Shown: positions 24,987-33,766 of the stretch, one piece after another
Numbering within the stretch: the stretch's first letter is position 1
Layout: each line of letters starts with the position of its first letter
The notes under the pieces: generated by a model
What the model was told of the DNA's origin: nothing
The model's database searches: none
Seen by the model: the letters and a program-made list of their open reading frames with translations, nothing else
Made by a program: the position numbers and the translations under genes
Origin: Streptomyces sp. WAC05374
GTDB lineage: Bacteria > Actinomycetota > Actinomycetes > Streptomycetales > Streptomycetaceae
Reading direction: 5' to 3'
NCBI RefSeq assembly: GCF_004353505.1
Contig: NZ_SMNQ01000008.1
Location: 224,510 to 288,509 of the forward strand
DNA: 64,000 bases

Positions 24987-26279
24987 TCAGAGGCTTGCGG
25001 GGTTGTTCTGGGCGGCCTCGTGCCGGCCTCGGGGTGGGCGGCGGTGTCGACCGGCCCGGGAGAGACGTCCAGCCGGGCCGAGGTGCGGGCGCGCGGCGAG
25101 CAGGACGGTGAGGGCGAACGCGGCGCCGGCGGCGGGGAGCGCGGCGCTGGCGAAGGGGTGCTCGGCGAGGCGTCCGGCGAGGGCGGTGCCGGCGGACTGG
25201 CCGGCACCGATGGACAGGATCAGCCACGCGTACGCCTCGCTCGTGCGGGCCGCGGCGGTAAGGGCGTCGGTGGTGACGTAGGCGCAGGCGACCACGACGG
25301 TGAGGAAGGCGCCGGGCACGATGACCGCGCAGGCGGCCGCGTACGGTCCCAGGAGGGCGAGAAGTGGGAGCCACCCGGCCAGGAACGCGGCCCCGGCAGT
25401 GATCATTCGGTCGGTGGTGGTGCTGGTCCAGGTGCGGCGTCCGTAGACGAGGCCCCCCAGGAAGCTGCCGGTCGAGAATGCGGCGGGCAGGATCCCGGAC
25501 AGCATGTCCTCGTCGTGGTGCTCGGCCATGGCGATCGACCACACGTTCATGGATCCGATCGCGAACCCGATGCCGGTGAGAGAGACGAACAGCAGCACCA
25601 GGCCGGGGCTGACCAGCCGCCGCCCGGCCCCGCCGTCCGTGCTCGTCGGCTGCGCGGGACGCCAGCGCCGGGAAGGCGGCGCGCTCGCGACGGTGGCGGT
25701 GCCGACGAGACCAAGGGCGGCGGTGACGGCGAGAGCGAGGGACGGGCTGTGCGCGGAGGCGAGCGCGGCGGCGAGCAGGGGGCCGACGATGTACAGCAGA
25801 CCCTGCGTACCGGTGTCGAGGGCGAGCGCCGCGTGCCGCAGTCGGGGATTGGGCAGCACACTCGGCCACAGCGCCCGCAGCCCCGCCTCCAGGGGCGGCG
25901 TGGTCAGGCCGGCTGCGACGACCACCGCCGTGGCGAGCGCCGGACTTACTTGGCGTCCGACCACAGGCAGAGCCACCAGCAGCACTGAGTTGAGTACGGC
26001 GGCGGGAAGGTGCACGGCGGTCTGTCCGCGGCGGTCCATCAGGCGCCCCTTGACCGGCTGGGACAGTGCGGAGGACAGCCCGTACAGGGCGCTGAGCAGC
26101 CCGCCGAAAGCGATGCTGCCTCCGGTCGCGGTGGCCCACAGGAGGACGGCGACCGGCGCCATGCCGTTGGGGAGGCGGCCGGTAAGAGTGCCGCCGAGCA
26201 GGCGGGCGACGTACGGGCTGCCCAGCACCGCGCCATAGGTAATGCGCGGGGCCGGGGCCGGGGGTGCGGTCAGGGACAA
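24987..26279 (-). CDS. MFS transporter
   Basis: 430 residues with about 12 hydrophobic segments. The loop 2-3 motif GRLMDRRGQTAV is the MFS signature. Start set at TTG 26279, about 10 bases after GAGAAAG; longer frames are not protein-like. Lies within the transfer run, next to the coiled-coil-like protein at 26308. Substrate unknown. Ends in a basic cytoplasmic tail. Confidence 0.8.
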   Translation of the reverse strand: MSLTAPPAPAPRITYGAVLGSPYVARLLGGTLTGRLPNGMAPVAVLLWATATGGSIAFGGLLSALYGLSSALSQPVKGRLMDRRGQTAVHLPAAVLNSVLLVALPVVGRQVSPALATAVVVAAGLTTPPLEAGLRALWPSVLPNPRLRHAALALDTGTQGLLYIVGPLLAAALASAHSPSLALAVTAALGLVGTATVASAPPSRRWRPAQPTSTDGGAGRRLVSPGLVLLFVSLTGIGFAIGSMNVWSIAMAEHHDEDMLSGILPAAFSTGSFLGGLVYGRRTWTSTTTDRMITAGAAFLAGWLPLLALLGPYAAACAVIVPGAFLTVVVACAYVTTDALTAAARTSEAYAWLILSIGAGQSAGTALAGRLAEHPFASAALPAAGAAFALTVLLAARPHLGPAGRLSRAGRHRRPPRGRHEAAQNNPASL

Positions 26280-26307
26280 CGGGTGCTTTCTCTCGGGGGA
26301 GCGGTGC

Positions 26308-27495
26308 CTAGCGGTGGCGGGCGGCGGTGGTGCGCGCTGGCGGCGCGGGTGGCGTGGTGTCCACGGCGGGGCGCGGACGGACCCGTAGGACGGGGGTGCG
26401 CTGCGGCGGCAGAACGGCGACGGTCGCCCCGAGGTCCTCGGCCGCGTCATGCACTTCGCGGGTGAGGAAGTCGATCTGCCGGCCGAGTGCGGTGAGCCGG
26501 GCGGCGACCTGCCGGCCCTGGACGGTCTCCAGTGCGCTGGCGAACTGGCCCGTGGTCTCCAGGAGTTCCTGAAGGCGGACCATCGGACCCGCGTGGTAGC
26601 CGCGTTGGGTGGCGCCGAGGAGCGCGTTGGACGCGTCACCGGCGTGCTGGGCCTCGATGACGTCCCGGATGAGTTCCTGCAGCGATACCTCGGGGGCGGG
26701 CACGGGGCGGTTGAACACAGAGACGTCTGCGCGCAGCACGCCGGGCGGGACCGCGGCGGGCAGCACCTGTCCGGCCTCGTATTCGTGGGCGAAGTACCCG
26801 ATCACCCGCCAGCCGGGGGCGTCGGGGTCACCTCTGAGGGCGACCACCCTCGAGTCGTCGTCCTCGATCAGGTGGGCGAGGGTGATGGGCTGCCCGTCAG
26901 CGGCGTACCACGACTCGGTCAGCTCCAGCTCGCCTCGCCGCTGTGCGGCCTGGGCCCGCTCAGTCCACGCCTGCTGTTCTTCGTCGGTCAGCGGGGCCTT
27001 GTGATGCTGCTGCGGGTTCTGGTCGGCGAGGTTGCCGGCAACGAAGCCGTGGTCCGCCCACGCGGCGAGGTGGGGCCACAAGGCCGCATGCTGCCCGCGT
27101 TCTGCTGCCGAGCCGGGGGCAGCGGGCCGGTCGAGTGCCCTCCGGATCTCGGCGGCGGAGACGGCGAGGCCGTCCAGCACGGTCTGCCATCCGGTGAAGT
27201 GCCGGGCGGGCGGCAGCTCGTTGAGCGCGCGGCGGGCGGTATCGAGCAGTGCATCGGCATGCGGGGCGAGGTGCGTGGCGTACGCCTCCACGGCGGCCTT
27301 GTCGCGGTGGGCTCGTGCGGCTGCCGCGGCGCCTTCGTGAACGGTGCGGCCGTAGCGGTCGCGGGTCATGTCGAGCGCGACCTCGGTCTCGCGGGCGATG
27401 ACGGCCATCCGGAGACGGAAGTCGCGTGCTCGGGTTCCGAGGTCGCGTGCCACGGGCAGCGGGCGTTCGGGAGCCGGGTCGCTTCCGGGCGTCAT
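26308..27495 (-). CDS. Large helical element protein of unknown function
   Basis: 395 residues. N-terminal helices (RARDFRLRMAVIARETEVALDMTRDRYGRTVHEGAAAAARAHRDKAAV...), a central aromatic strand-rich part (LTESWYAADGQPITLAHLIEDDDSRVVAL ... WRVIGYFAHEYEAG) and a C-terminal coiled-coil-like segment (LQELLETTGQFASALETVQGRQVAARLTALGRQIDFL) before a Pro/Arg tail. No recognised domain. ATG overlaps the preceding stop (ATGA). Confidence 0.6.
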   Translation of the reverse strand: MTPGSDPAPERPLPVARDLGTRARDFRLRMAVIARETEVALDMTRDRYGRTVHEGAAAAARAHRDKAAVEAYATHLAPHADALLDTARRALNELPPARHFTGWQTVLDGLAVSAAEIRRALDRPAAPGSAAERGQHAALWPHLAAWADHGFVAGNLADQNPQQHHKAPLTDEEQQAWTERAQAAQRRGELELTESWYAADGQPITLAHLIEDDDSRVVALRGDPDAPGWRVIGYFAHEYEAGQVLPAAVPPGVLRADVSVFNRPVPAPEVSLQELIRDVIEAQHAGDASNALLGATQRGYHAGPMVRLQELLETTGQFASALETVQGRQVAARLTALGRQIDFLTREVHDAAEDLGATVAVLPPQRTPVLRVRPRPAVDTTPPAPPARTTAARHR

Positions 27496-27962
27496 CGAGA
27501 TCGCCCGCCACCGGAGGCCGTTAGGTGGACGGTCGGCGCGTAGGTGGGCTTCGGCGGGATCGGCCGGGCCGACGACGGCGAGGTGGTGGGTGCCGTGCCG
27601 CGCTGCGTCGTACGGCCGGCGGCGGCCTGTGCGAGACGGCTGCGGCGTTCCAGGAGCCCGTTCGGCCGCACGGGAGGTGGCGGGCTGGCCGAAGTGGCGG
27701 GGTCGAGAACGACGTCGGCGTGTACGGCGTAACCCTGGCGGCGCAGGTCGTGGACGGCCTGTCGAGTGCGGCGAGGGCCGTCCCGTTCCGGTTCGCTGAG
27801 CCTGAACAGCCCGGGTTGGCCGGCGACCGGTTCGAACTCTTCGCGCAGCAGAAACCATTGGGCGAGGTGCGAGGGCATGGAGGAGGTGAAGGAGGCGACG
27901 AAGCCGTGTTCCTTGTGAGTACCGAAGACAAAGTGGGTGCCGGGTTCCAAGAGGGTGGGCAT
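27492..27962 (-). CDS. Conserved element protein, GY-x-V-x2-D family
   Basis: 156 residues. THFVFGTHKEHGFVASFTS ... QPGLFRLSEPERD ... AVHDLRRQGYAVHADVVLDPA forms the family core shared with 19743, 20131 and 21598. A long Pro/Ser/Arg-rich tail follows. ATG immediately after GAGGAG, an unusually short spacing. Confidence 0.58.
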   Translation of the reverse strand: MPTLLEPGTHFVFGTHKEHGFVASFTSSMPSHLAQWFLLREEFEPVAGQPGLFRLSEPERDGPRRTRQAVHDLRRQGYAVHADVVLDPATSASPPPPVRPNGLLERRSRLAQAAAGRTTQRGTAPTTSPSSARPIPPKPTYAPTVHLTASGGGRSR

Positions 27963-27990
27963 CTCCTCACGTGGTCGGTGGTGGAGCAGG

Positions 27991-28152
27991 TCAGCGGCGG
28001 GGTGCCGGACGGGCCGCAGGCAGGGGACGCAGGGGTGCCGGCACGGCGAGAGCCGGGCGCCGGTGCGGTGCGCTCACGCGGGCTTGGCGCAGGAACGCGC
28101 GGCCCCAGGCCGTCGCCGACCGGTAGGCGAGGACGATGTGCGCGTCAGCCAC
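27991..28152 (-). CDS. Small basic protein (53 aa)
   Basis: Starts at GTG 28152, which overlaps the glycosyltransferase stop and has GAGG 9 bases upstream. Product begins ADAHIVLAYRSATAWGRAFL and ends Pro/Arg-rich. The N-terminal part is coding-like and follows the glycosyltransferase in frame order, so it looks like a genuine short gene; function unknown. Confidence 0.45.
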   Translation of the reverse strand: MADAHIVLAYRSATAWGRAFLRQARVSAPHRRPALAVPAPLRPLPAARPAPRR

Positions 28153-28960
28153 GGGCGAGAGCCTCGCGGGTACGAAGAGCGGCCCGCAGGCTGAGTCCGT
28201 AGCCGTGCGCATGCTCGCGGGCCGCCGCCTCAAGCTGGTCGTACGACGCCTGCTGCGTCATCTGCCCCGGGTGCTTGCGGTACCGGTAGACCGGCAGGCG
28301 CAGCAGGATCCCCGGGGCGAGGACCGTGACGCCGACGGCCGCCATATAGTCCTCGCCCTGGACGAGGCCGCCCATTGGGGCTGCTCGTACGAGATCGGTG
28401 CGGGCGAGGATCGTGGTCGGCCCGATCGGGATCGTGTCCTGCGGCCGTGCCCAGTAGTTCATGACGTCGCCGGCCCCGTGTCGACCTGGCGGCGTCGGGC
28501 AGCGCCACAGGATGGTCGAGCCGTCGGGGTGCAGGTCCTCACTCCAGCCGGCGCACCAGCCCACCCCTGTGGATTCGAGGGCGGACAGCCGTGCCGTCAT
28601 GGCGCCGTCGGTGAACTCGTCGTCATCGTCAGCCCAGTTCACGTACTTGGTGCGGACCTGGGTGAGGGCGAGGTTGCGGGCGCAGGCGGCGCCGACCGGG
28701 CGGGGCAGCGTGAGGGTACGGATGCGCGGGTCCGCCGCGAGAGGGGCGGGCAGGCGGCTCGGGTCGGCGCCGTCGAGGGCGATCACTGCCTCCCACGGCA
28801 CGGACTGCCGGGTGAGGCTGGCGTGCATGGCGGTCAGGTAATCGAGGCGGTCCTCACGCAGGCGGCTGGCGATGACGATTGTGATCGGGGGCGTGGGCAG
28901 GGAAATCTCCGGGAAGCGCGGGCGGGAAGGGTCAGCGGCGGGCAGCGGTGCGGGGACCAA
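28145..28960 (-). CDS. Glycosyltransferase family 2
   Basis: About 271 residues. TIVIASRLREDRLDYLTAMHASLTRQ starts the GT-A fold; the nucleotide-sugar DxD motif is in NWADDDDEFTDGAM. VPWEAVIALDG, GAACARNLAL and LVQGEDYMAA are further family marks. Could glycosylate a surface polymer or a transfer component; the acceptor is unknown. TTG 28960 is the upstream-most start; internal CTG after GGAGATTTCC is an alternative. Confidence 0.82.
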   Translation of the reverse strand: MVPAPLPAADPSRPRFPEISLPTPPITIVIASRLREDRLDYLTAMHASLTRQSVPWEAVIALDGADPSRLPAPLAADPRIRTLTLPRPVGAACARNLALTQVRTKYVNWADDDDEFTDGAMTARLSALESTGVGWCAGWSEDLHPDGSTILWRCPTPPGRHGAGDVMNYWARPQDTIPIGPTTILARTDLVRAAPMGGLVQGEDYMAAVGVTVLAPGILLRLPVYRYRKHPGQMTQQASYDQLEAAAREHAHGYGLSLRAALRTREALARG

Positions 28961-29492
28961 CCGAAGGCGAGGTGGGGGCGGGACGGGCCGATGGCGCGGC
29001 GGCCGAGGCGGGGGCAGACCAGTGCGCCGGGTGGTTGCTGAACGGGGCGCGGGGGTCGGTGCCCCACGCGACGAGAGGACCGGCGGTGGCGTGCAGCACG
29101 CTGATCACTTCGATCCCGTGGGGGCGAAGGATGTACCCCCACTGCACGTCCAGATCGGCGGCGGTCTTCTCGGTGACCGTCATGCGGACCGGCGGGGAGC
29201 CGTCGGGCGTGACCAGGTGGTCCAGGGTGCTGCTGGCCCACTGTTCACCGCCGGTCAGCGACGAGAGGATCTCGGGCGGGGCACCGTCCAGGAGATCAGT
29301 GCCCAGCTCGTCCCATCCCACGGCGACGCCATCCACGAGATGCTGCGCCATAGCTTTGACGTCACGGCCGAACCGGTACCGGTGGGCAGTGAGGAGGATG
29401 GGCAGTTTCTCGCTCGGCTGGCCGTCGAGATGGACGTATATGCCGGTGTAACCGGTCTCGGTGGGGCGAGCGATGAAGGAACCGGTCGACAG
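28932..29492 (-). CDS. Conserved element protein, apparent CTG start
   Basis: About 186 residues. The conserved N-terminus TGSFIARPTETGYTGIYVHLDGQPSEKLPILL lies upstream of the first ATG (29351), so translation must begin earlier; CTG 29492 has GGAGG at a 6-base spacing and is the only good candidate. The C-terminal part includes QWGYILRPHGIEVISV and PLVAWGTDPRAPF. Function unknown. Overlaps the glycosyltransferase start by 29 bases. Confidence 0.6.
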   Translation of the reverse strand: MSTGSFIARPTETGYTGIYVHLDGQPSEKLPILLTAHRYRFGRDVKAMAQHLVDGVAVGWDELGTDLLDGAPPEILSSLTGGEQWASSTLDHLVTPDGSPPVRMTVTEKTAADLDVQWGYILRPHGIEVISVLHATAGPLVAWGTDPRAPFSNHPAHWSAPASAAAPSARPAPTSPSVGPRTAARR

Positions 29493-29624
29493 GAGGGGCC
29501 TCCAGGGCGTTGCAGGATCACTGGGTGGGTGCTGGGCCGGCGGGCGGGACGTGCGGCGGGGTCGGGGCAGTTCTGTCGAGGCCGGTGCCTGGCCCGGCGG
29601 CGGGAGGTTCGGCCACGGGTCCTT

Positions 29625-30671
29625 CTAGACAGAGGCGCTGGGGCCGGCGGCCTTGGCGTCGGTGCGGCGGCAGCTGTAACCGAGGAGGCTGGACGCCTCA
29701 GGCACGCTCGGGACGGCGGCGATGTCCGAGCAGGTGAACGTGTAGGTGAAGGCGGGGCTGGGGCTGGTGCCGAGCCAGGCGCGGTCCTCCTTCTCCGGAA
29801 TGATCCGCAGACCCGGGGCGGCGACGGCGTCGTGCTGGGTGTGCGTGTGGGAGAAGACGACGAGCGCGCCCGTGGTGGTCTTCAGCGCGTACGCGTCGGT
29901 GAACTGCGGGTCGGCGGCAGTGAAGCGGGTGGTGCCGCGCGGGCCGAACTTCCGGGTCGTCTCGTCGTGCACCTTGATCTGCCGCTGGGAGGTCTGGTTC
30001 GAAGTGAAGACCTTCTTCCCGGTCAGCTCGCCTCCGGTGGCGAAGTTGTCGGTCACCGCCGAGCGGAGCTGGCCGACCGGTGCGGCCAGGGACTTCGAGG
30101 AGGCGTCGATGGCGGTGGCGTAACCATCCTTGTCGAGCACGATCTGCGGGAGCTGCTTGGGATCGTCGACGTCGACGGTGGCCACCATCTCCCACTGCTT
30201 CGACTTCGTGTTCTCGGCCATGACCAGGACGCGGGCGTGCTGCTGCTGGCTGCCGCCCCTGGTGACGGCGGCGAACCACCGCTGCTGTCCGCTGTTCAGG
30301 CGCGGGATGTACAACTCGGTCGCCGACAGGTCGTACGACCACAGCCGGTACGGCTGGCGGTCCGCCTGCGGCAGCGCCTCGTCCTGCTTGAGGTCGGCCA
30401 GCGACATCGCGTAACGGGGACCGTCCTCGACGGTGTCGAGGAGCGCGCGGTCCTGCTTGACGTGCGCGAGGTTGTTGGTCGTCGAGTAGCGGGTGATGGC
30501 GTCGCGTGCCTGCGCCGGCGTGAGCGCGGGGGTCGCCACCGGCGCGGCGGTGGCGCTGGGCGCTGTCTTCTTGGCCGAGGGGTTGCTGGCGTCGTTGGTG
30601 CAGGCGGTCGTAGCCAGGGCGACGCAGAGTGTGGCGGTGATCAAGGGCAGGGTGCGGCGGATGGTGCGGAT
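29625..30671 (-). CDS. Lipoprotein with possible ATC start
   Basis: About 348 residues. A signal peptide with basic n-region (IRTIRRTLPL), hydrophobic core and lipobox ATTAC is followed by a Ser/Thr/Ala linker and a NTF2/VirB8-neighbour-like extracellular domain rich in strands. The first canonical start, TTG 30644, would delete the basic n-region and has no ribosome-binding site; ATC 30671 follows GAGGAG by 5 bases. Surface-attached part of the transfer system or an entry-exclusion factor are possibilities, not shown. Confidence 0.65.
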   Translation of the reverse strand: MRTIRRTLPLITATLCVALATTACTNDASNPSAKKTAPSATAAPVATPALTPAQARDAITRYSTTNNLAHVKQDRALLDTVEDGPRYAMSLADLKQDEALPQADRQPYRLWSYDLSATELYIPRLNSGQQRWFAAVTRGGSQQQHARVLVMAENTKSKQWEMVATVDVDDPKQLPQIVLDKDGYATAIDASSKSLAAPVGQLRSAVTDNFATGGELTGKKVFTSNQTSQRQIKVHDETTRKFGPRGTTRFTAADPQFTDAYALKTTTGALVVFSHTHTQHDAVAAPGLRIIPEKEDRAWLGTSPSPAFTYTFTCSDIAAVPSVPEASSLLGYSCRRTDAKAAGPSASV

Positions 30672-30737
30672 GGGGGCTCCTCGTACTGGGGAAGAGGGGG
30701 GAACGGGTAGGCGCGCGTGGCCGGTCCGGCGGTCGGC

Positions 30738-31517
30738 CTATCGGTGGCGCAAGGTGGCTGCGGCGCTGGTCGGCGCGGGAACGGGCTGCCGCGTGGTGAG
30801 GGTGGTCGGTGTGGTGGTGTGGCGGAGGTTGACACCGATGCCCTTTGGGGAGAGGTGGTGCACCAGGGCCTGCAGGCGGAGAGCGCGGCCGTCCTCGCCG
30901 TAAGCGGCGGGCAACAGGAATGCGGCTTGGTGCGGGTGGTACTGGAATCCGAGGGCGTAAAGCACCGTGCGGGCTTCCTCGGGGACGTCCCTGTACGGAG
31001 TGCCGAGCGCGCCGTCCTCGTACCAGGTCAGGGTCACGACGTCGGCCACCTGCGGCGGTCCGGCGCGGTGCGGCGGCTCTGGCTGGATGGTTGCGTTGTG
31101 CAGCACGGTGTCCAAGGCCCGCTGGTAGCGGGGCAGCAGGCGCCGGGTGACCTGCGCGGCTGCCCGCGCTGGCTGGGCACGAACGGCGATGCCGTTCGGT
31201 TCCTCGACTCCAGAGAAGTGATGGGGCTTGATGCCGGGCCCTTCGGGCTCCAGCGGTGCCACGACGAACTGGTGCCGGTACAAGGGTCGATCGGCGAGAT
31301 AGAGCTGTCGTCCGTCCTGGTCGCGCAGGACGGCGTGGTGACTGAGGACGTACTGGCTGACGATGTAGTCGACGTGGCCGACGTCCCAGAGCGCCTCGGC
31401 GCTGGCGAACTGCTCGTCGCAGGAAGCGTGTCGGACGTATTCGGTGGTCCACTGGCCGGGCAACCGGTCGGCCAGGGCGTCGGCGAAGGCGGAGAGATCA
31501 GCGCGGAGTGTGGGCAT
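30738..31517 (-). CDS. Conserved element protein of the LADRLPGTWT family
   Basis: 259 residues. LSAFADALADRLPGQWTTEYVRHA, EEPNGIAVRAQ and VTRRLLPRYQRALDTVLHN match the protein at 20826-21575 along its length; VVTLTWYEDGALGTPYRDVPEEARTVLYALGF matches its C-terminal half. ATG start with AAGGAG upstream. Unknown function. Confidence 0.6.
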   Translation of the reverse strand: MPTLRADLSAFADALADRLPGQWTTEYVRHASCDEQFASAEALWDVGHVDYIVSQYVLSHHAVLRDQDGRQLYLADRPLYRHQFVVAPLEPEGPGIKPHHFSGVEEPNGIAVRAQPARAAAQVTRRLLPRYQRALDTVLHNATIQPEPPHRAGPPQVADVVTLTWYEDGALGTPYRDVPEEARTVLYALGFQYHPHQAAFLLPAAYGEDGRALRLQALVHHLSPKGIGVNLRHTTTPTTLTTRQPVPAPTSAAATLRHR

Positions 31518-31543
31518 GTGTTCCCAAGGAGATTCGTGGCGCT

Positions 31544-32092
31544 CTAGCGGCGGGAGCGCGGAGGGCCGGAGGCAGACGAAGGCCCCAACGACCGGGGACG
31601 GGCCGCGGCTGGCTGGACGGCCCTGTCTTCGTCCGGGCCTACTGCGGGCGGGGTGTAGTGGGCACGCAGGTTCTCCAGATCGGCCTGGGTGACCTGTGCC
31701 GGCGCCAGGCGGACACCGTGGGCGGCGTCACGTAGCAGGCGCACCGCCTGTGGTGTGTGGCGGTGCTCATGGCCGGCCCAGAGGGCTATGGCCACGAAGT
31801 GGCCGGCTATGTGGTCGAGTACGGGCGTGGTGGCTTCGACGAGCCGACGGGTGACGGCGCTGACCTCGGCGGGCGTCTCCGCCATGGCGAGCGCGGTGAG
31901 GTAGGGAGTCAGGTCGGGAAGCGGCAGCGGCTCGTCGGGGAGCAGGTGCGCGGCCAGGAAGGGCTCGGCGTCCCGGCGGGCGTAGCGGTGAAGCGTGTTG
32001 GGCGAGGTCTCGCGCTGTTCCGGATCTTGGTAGGGCAGGGAGGGGTCCGTTCTGATCGGCTGGCGGTGAGTGGCAGCAGGATCGTCGTGCGG
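31544..32092 (-). CDS. Conserved hypothetical protein, start lost or frameshifted
   Basis: Coding-like sequence runs from just after the stop at 32093 (DDPAATHRQPIRTDPSLPYQDP ... NTLHRYARRDAEPFLAAHLLPDEP) through MAETPAEVSAVTRRLVEATTPVL to 31544, but no ATG, GTG or TTG occurs in frame before ATG 31885. A GTG at 32096 overlapping the preceding stop (GTGA) would be ideal but is in another frame, so a one-base change just after it is likely. Function unknown. Confidence 0.5.
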   Translation of the reverse strand, partial: PHDDPAATHRQPIRTDPSLPYQDPEQRETSPNTLHRYARRDAEPFLAAHLLPDEPLPLPDLTPYLTALAMAETPAEVSAVTRRLVEATTPVLDHIAGHFVAIALWAGHEHRHTPQAVRLLRDAAHGVRLAPAQVTQADLENLRAHYTPPAVGPDEDRAVQPAAARPRSLGPSSASGPPRSRR

Positions 32093-32194
32093 TCACGGTC
32101 CGAAGAGGGCGGCCTGATCGGCGTGGACATCGGTCCAGCCGAAGACCACGCGCTCCATCGATTGGTGGCGGTCGGCGGCAGAACGCGGGGTCAC
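32093..32194 (-). CDS. Possible small protein (33 aa)
   Basis: GTG 32194 to TGA 32093, encoding a 33-residue product containing MERVVFGWTDVHADQAALFG. It fills the gap between the VirB4-like gene and the next gene and ends in a GTGA context. No clear ribosome-binding site, so this is tentative. Confidence 0.3.
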   Translation of the reverse strand: MTPRSAADRHQSMERVVFGWTDVHADQAALFGP

Positions 32195-32223
32195 TGCCAG
32201 TTGGGGTGAACTCGCGGGACTTC

Positions 32224-33738
32224 TCAGTGCATGCGGGCGTCGGTGTCGAAGAGGGCCAGCTCGTGGCTGTGCAGGAGGTGCTGCACGATGAAAGATCGAC
32301 CGGCCACCTTCCACAGGCCCCTGCCGCGGTTGAGGTGGGCGATGGCGTCCATCTCGACGGAGGTCAGTCCGAGCAGGGAGGCCGCGGCGTGGAGCTGGTC
32401 GGTCTCCTGGCGGTAGATGATGCGGGTGCTGCAGTCGGCGAGCAGGCCCTCGGCCAGGGCGCGGCCCTGGGATCCGGCATCGCCGGCGGTGAGCAGGTCG
32501 GACAGCCGGTGGATCACCATGAGGTTGGCGATGCCGAGTCCGCGGGAGAGCTTCCATTGGGCCTGCATGCGCTGCAACAAGCCGACATGGCGCATCAGGC
32601 GCCACGCCTCGTCGTACACGATCCAGCGTCGGCCGCCGTTCGGGTCGGAGAGGGCGGACTCCATCCAGGCGGAGGCGCACGTCATCGCAAGGACCAGCGC
32701 CGTGTCGTCGCCCGAGCCGCCGAGTCGGGACAGGTCGATGGTGAGCATCGGCGCGCCGGGATCGAAGGCGATGGTGGAGGGGGCGTCGAACATGCCGGCC
32801 AAGTCACCGTGGACGAGGCGGCGCATGGCGTGGGCCAGGTCACGGGCCGCGTCGCCGAGCTGTCCCGACACCATCCCGGCGGCCTCATCCAGCGCGCCGG
32901 AGTTGTTGAGGGTGGCGGCGACGTCACCGAGGAGCGGGGTGCTGCCGATGTCGGCGGCGCGGGTGACGACGGCGTCGAGGGCGATGTCCAGGGCCGTGTG
33001 CTCCATGGGCATCAGGTCCCGGCCAAGGACGGTACGGGCCAGGGAGCCGAGCAGGAGAAGGCGCCGCTTGCGGATCTCGCCGACCCAGTCGGCCTCGGAG
33101 ACGCTCGCCGGGCGCGGGGCCGCGTCCAGCGGGTTCAGCCTGCCGGGCAGTCCTGGCCCGAGGGCTACTGATCTGCCGCCGAGGGCTTCCGCCACTGGTG
33201 TCCACTCGCCCTTGGGGTCACACGGAACGTAGACGCGGTACCCGAAGGCCACGGAGCGCAGCGCGAAGGACTTGGCCAGGGCGCTCTTGCCCTGGCCGAT
33301 GACGCCGGCGAGGAGGAGATTCGGATTGGTGAAGCCCTCGACCTTGCCGTACAGCGCGAAGGGGTCGAAGACGAAGGATGCCTCGGCGTGCACGTCGCGG
33401 CCGATGTAGATGCCTTCCGCGCCGAGGCCGCCTTCGGCGAGGAAGGGGTACGCGCCGGCGGCTACGGCGGTGGTAATGCGGTGTGCGGGCAGCTTCAGCC
33501 GGTTCTTCCGGGCGGAGGCGGGGCCGGGGCGTCCGCTCGGGGGGTAGAGAGCAGCGGGCGTCTCGTGCTCGGTGGAGGTGTTCTCGGCCTGGTGGGCGGT
33601 GGCTTCGGCGCGGGCTTTGGCGGTGGCTTCGGCGAGCTGGCGACGGGCCTGTTTGCGGCTGGCCCGGTCGGTTCCGTGGGGAGTGAACAGCGGAGACGCG
33701 GACGCGCGGCGGGCGCGGCGGGCGGGCCGGTGGCTCAT
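32224..33738 (-). CDS. VirB4-like conjugation ATPase
   Basis: 504 residues. Walker A GVIGQGKSALAK (145-156), Walker B RWIVYDEAWRLM (about 366-377), and a downstream MVIHRLSDL/RIIYRQETDQLH region typical of VirB4/TraC ATPases. The long Ala/Arg-rich N-terminal extension is disordered. It is shorter than Gram-negative VirB4 because the N-terminal half is supplied by the SCO6880-type protein at 34311. Powers assembly of the mating channel at the membrane. Confidence 0.88.
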   Translation of the reverse strand: MSHRPARRARRASASPLFTPHGTDRASRKQARRQLAEATAKARAEATAHQAENTSTEHETPAALYPPSGRPGPASARKNRLKLPAHRITTAVAAGAYPFLAEGGLGAEGIYIGRDVHAEASFVFDPFALYGKVEGFTNPNLLLAGVIGQGKSALAKSFALRSVAFGYRVYVPCDPKGEWTPVAEALGGRSVALGPGLPGRLNPLDAAPRPASVSEADWVGEIRKRRLLLLGSLARTVLGRDLMPMEHTALDIALDAVVTRAADIGSTPLLGDVAATLNNSGALDEAAGMVSGQLGDAARDLAHAMRRLVHGDLAGMFDAPSTIAFDPGAPMLTIDLSRLGGSGDDTALVLAMTCASAWMESALSDPNGGRRWIVYDEAWRLMRHVGLLQRMQAQWKLSRGLGIANLMVIHRLSDLLTAGDAGSQGRALAEGLLADCSTRIIYRQETDQLHAAASLLGLTSVEMDAIAHLNRGRGLWKVAGRSFIVQHLLHSHELALFDTDARMH

Positions 33739-33766
33739 CGGGGGCCCTCGATTCTGCGGGTGGTGC

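Noticed and set aside
28872..30710. 612-codon plus-strand open frame
   Set aside because: Antisense of the lipoprotein and neighbouring genes, which have domains and ribosome-binding sites.
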